A DNA stretch of 43,096 nt from Thermosediminibacterales bacterium (lineage in GTDB: Bacteria > Bacillota > Thermosediminibacteria > Koleobacterales > JARRCM01), in assembly GCA_029982205.1 (NCBI GenBank), contig JARRCM010000028.1:1-43096 (forward strand), written 5' to 3'. Every line of letters begins with the position of its first letter. Within the stretch, counting starts at the first letter, position 1. Below are positions 43,022 through 43,096 of this stretch, in pieces. A model generated the notes under the pieces. It made no database searches and was not told the DNA's origin. It worked only from the letters and a program-made list of their open reading frames with translations. The translations under genes and the position numbers were made by a program.

Positions 43022-43096
43022 ATGATTGATTTTGCTTTTGCAAAAAAATACGTAGGTGAAAAAATCCTTCAAGAAACCTTAAACTACCTTGCTAAA
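43022..43096 (+). CDS. Start of an unidentified gene (truncated by window edge)
   Basis: 25 codons reading MIDFAFAKKYVGEKILQETL and on, open to the end of the window. AAGGAGGG at 43008-43015 gives a strong ribosome binding site. Too short to identify. Confidence 0.6.
   Translation, partial: MIDFAFAKKYVGEKILQETLNYLAK

Overview
This 43.1 kb window comes from the chromosome of a low-GC, endospore-forming, flagellated Firmicute, most likely an anaerobic member of the Clostridia. The indications are spoIIID next to mbl and the flagellar rod genes (the order known from Bacillus subtilis: spoIIID-mbl-flhO-flhP-fabZ), strong purine-rich ribosome binding sites, frequent TTG starts, Gram-positive lipoprotein signals, and class I TPP and cobalamin riboswitches with intrinsic terminators. 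No rRNA, tRNA or CRISPR array was seen. All identifications are by reading motifs and gene order; no database search was run.

Layout. (1) 1-98: 3' tail of a group II intron (domain V plus a following hairpin). (2) 168-6158 (+): spoIIID, mbl, flhO, flhP, an ECF-type S component, a coiled-coil protein built on 21-bp tandem repeats, a FlgJ-like rod-binding protein, a NAGPA-type phosphodiester glycosidase and fabZ. (3) 6325-9450 (+): a three-gene ABC exporter with a NEW3-domain surface protein. (4) 9501-12699 (-): an AT-rich restriction-modification block with two different DNA methyltransferases around a DpnII-like nuclease. (5) 12967-14054 (+): a ferritin-like protein and a macrodomain protein. 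(6) 14056-17202 (-): a TPP-riboswitch operon for a thiamine-precursor ABC transporter. (7) 17245-21446 (-): a MATE transporter, a patatin-like phospholipase and a broken acetolactate-synthase-like gene. (8) 21525-31809: two cobalamin riboswitches pointing away from each other, driving cobT to the left and btuF-btuC-btuD-cobU-cbiB-cobS-pduX-cobD-cobC to the right. (9) 31876-34988: a MocR/PdxR regulator divergent from pdxS-pdxT. (10) 35163-39550 (+): two YibE/F paralogues separated by an insertion sequence on the minus strand. (11) 39563-42953: a UbiB/ABC1 kinase divergent from plsC and a second patatin-like protein, then the start of a further gene cut by the window edge.

How they work together. 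The B12 region encodes import of corrinoid plus the whole nucleotide-loop assembly route: threonine kinase, threonine-phosphate decarboxylase, CbiB, CobU, CobT, CobS and CobC. It contains no corrin-ring genes, so within this window it reads as cobinamide salvage. The PLP synthase genes next door could supply the cofactor for CobD and for the PLP-binding regulator, though this is only inference. The thiamine operon joins a cytosolic thiamine-binding protein to a ThiXYZ-type importer.

Most notable items for follow-up: the extra C-terminal domain on BtuD; the deletion in the acetolactate-synthase-like gene; the two-methyltransferase restriction system; the 43-bp perfect inverted repeat shared by the two B12 riboswitches; and the twin palindromes exactly 100 bp apart at the pdxR/pdxST divergence. 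No wholly new multi-gene system could be demonstrated from sequence alone.
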